From Lepturacanthus savala (lineage: Eukaryota > Chordata > Actinopteri > Scombriformes > Trichiuridae), in NCBI GenBank assembly GCA_030544235.1, contig CM060462.1:34614526-34678525 (forward strand): a DNA stretch of 64,000 nt. The letters are read 5' to 3'. The notes below the pieces were generated by a model. The model did not search any database and was not told the origin of the DNA. It saw only the letters and a program-made list of their open reading frames with translations. Both the position numbers and the translations under genes were made by a program. Below, in pieces: positions 62,369-64,000 of the stretch; position 1 is the first letter of the stretch, and the number at the start of each line of letters is the position of its first letter.

Positions 62369-63871
62369 TCTGTTACCTGTTATAATCAGTGCTAGTTACT
62401 AACAGCAAAGCAACATGTCCCGGGGCAAGAAAGGCTCAGAATTCATCATGAAGCGATTTGTTTTGTGTAATTAATTGACTCAACATTTGTTTGCCAGAAC
62501 TGCATGCTTATATAGAGGAGGCCACAAGTTCAGGTCTGGGTTTAAAGGTGCACTCCATCAATTTTACACATGTAGTGATCAGTAGTGCAGAGTAGTGAAA
62601 AACAGATGTACGCTGCGTTTCCACAGGCTGAAAAAATGACTCTGATGATGTCATGGTGATGCCAGAGTTATCTCAGTCTTGAGATGTAATGTGAAAGATG
62701 GCACAGTGTTGTGATGCATTATGGGAATTGGAGGATCCAGTATTTTTGTCTGAACCATCCTTGAGAGAAAAATCTGGATAAGAAAATGTGGCAAAATTAC
62801 ATTACTAATACTGATGAATCAGTAAAATATAGGACATTATATTATCTGATCTTCAGGAGTTTATAGAGTTGAGATAAATCAGAAGTACTATGAGATGATA
62901 ATTTGTGCAGGAAAGAGGAAAGGAATTATTCCGCTACACATATTTTACCTCATGTTTTAGAACTTTTCTCTCATATTTTTCTGAAATGTTGGAGTTTTAC
63001 CTCTTTTGGTTTTATGTATTTGAAACAATTCAGATGTCTGAAACATGACAAGGAGACTTAGCTGTTTACTGTGTTCATGCTTTAATATATTGATCTAACT
63101 TTATACAGCGTACATTATTTCAGAAAATCTAATTTCCTTTGACATGGTTACCAGATTAAGTCTCTTTCTGCAGATTTCCCTACCTGCATGCATGATAGAT
63201 TCACATGTTGATGCATATTATGCATGCAAACACACATTTTCTATTTAAGAAAAACACTTTGTCACATTTTGTGTATTTTCCACAGGTTGAAGCTACTGCT
63301 AAAACCAATATTTTCTCCTCAAATAGCTTTAAATTGTCACTCATTACAAGTAAAACACACCAACCATTAACTGAAAGGGAAGATTCAGGTTGCAGTTTAC
63401 GGCTAGAAGGCATTCAGCAGACTTAAGAAAGCAGCAGAATCAGTGAGCAGAACTAATTTAATCAAATATTAAACTTGGTTAGGAGGCTGTGCTGAGCTGC
63501 AGCGCAGGGTTCCAGGGGGATTTCCCTGCAGTCCGGCTGCATGAGGAGAGTTGGAAGATGATGGAAGCTGGAGGTAGCTTTAATAATATAATTCATTGTA
63601 GGATCATTTGAGAAGTCCCACATTCAAAGCTTTTGGCCACCAGAGAAAGTCTGAAACATCTAACTTAAGCTTTATTTACAAGCTATTTTTCTGGAGCTTT
63701 TGGACAGATCCCACAGTCTTTTTAGTGAATCTTCTCACGAGATGGCAAGATCACATGAGAACATCTGGCTGCGTCAGGTTAGAGACTTTTCAGCCTGCAA
63801 GTTCATGGTACTTATCAGTGTTGTTTCCAGGTAATGTGCCACGCAACATTTCTTACATGCAAGCAGCAGCA

Positions 63872-63969
63872 GGTGAAGGAATCAGGTTCCTTTACTGAAA
63901 TAAATACCCAAGTGTGGACTTAAGTATATTACTCAAATAATCGTACTTATTTACTTTCCATCTCTGCAT
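63872..63969 (-). repeat. short copy of the same repeat family
   Basis: GGTTCCTTTACTGAAATAAA, then CTTAAGTATATTACTCAAAT and TTTACTTTCCATCTCTG, at the edge of the window. Degenerate and possibly incomplete. Confidence 0.35.
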
Positions 63970-64000
63970 GCAAGCAAGTAAGTATTAAGTTGTTTCTGTC

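Larger units (their letters stand above)
48200..64000. other. gene desert upstream of rbpms2
   Basis: I found no exon with recognisable protein and coherent splice sites on either strand over nearly 16 kb. It contains the microsatellites and mobile elements listed separately and a few GC-richer blocks (about 49185-49460 and 52600-53230). Any regulatory content for rbpms2 or for a gene beyond the window is inference. Confidence 0.55.

Overview
This is vertebrate nuclear DNA, almost certainly from a ray-finned fish and probably a percomorph. The genes are split by GT-AG introns, the intergenic DNA is AT-rich, and microsatellites and dispersed repeats of kinds familiar from teleosts are common. 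There are no bacterial-type operons, CRISPR arrays, phage genes or rRNA genes. Because of the introns, continuous open frames are mostly uninformative. I built the gene models by joining exons at splice sites so that reading phase was kept across every junction.

Four genes are supported, in this order. (1) The 3' end of casein kinase 1 gamma (best fit csnk1g1), plus strand: two constitutive C-terminal exons, one 24-nt microexon and a 3' UTR of about 5 kb (about 377-10320). (2) The complete ribosomal protein gene rps17 (eS17), plus strand, five coding exons, 134 residues, with an oligopyrimidine-type transcription start (about 13088-16180). (3) The complete cpeb1, minus strand, 12 coding exons, 572 or 577 residues, converging on rps17 (about 16755-31100). 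(4) The complete rbpms2, minus strand, an RRM protein of about 199 residues with two alternative C-termini (about 34345-47900). The last 16 kb (48.2-64 kb) is a gene desert holding microsatellites, several transposon-derived repeats and a few GC-richer islands that could be regulatory.

The genes do not form an operon. cpeb1 and rbpms2 both encode mRNA-binding regulators and lie head to tail on one strand. As I recall, human CSNK1G1 and RBPMS2 lie at 15q22 and RPS17 and CPEB1 at 15q25, so the fish block keeps genes of one ancestral segment together.

The most interesting signals concern RNA processing. They are the csnk1g1 microexon, which lies between two same-orientation MITE copies; tandem 5' splice sites that add or remove five residues in RRM1 of cpeb1; a possible in-frame 30-nt microexon at the same place; a stop-bearing cassette exon that switches the rbpms2 C-terminus; and a roughly 0.8-kb foldback element in a cpeb1 intron. 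I found no evidence of a wholly new multi-gene system.
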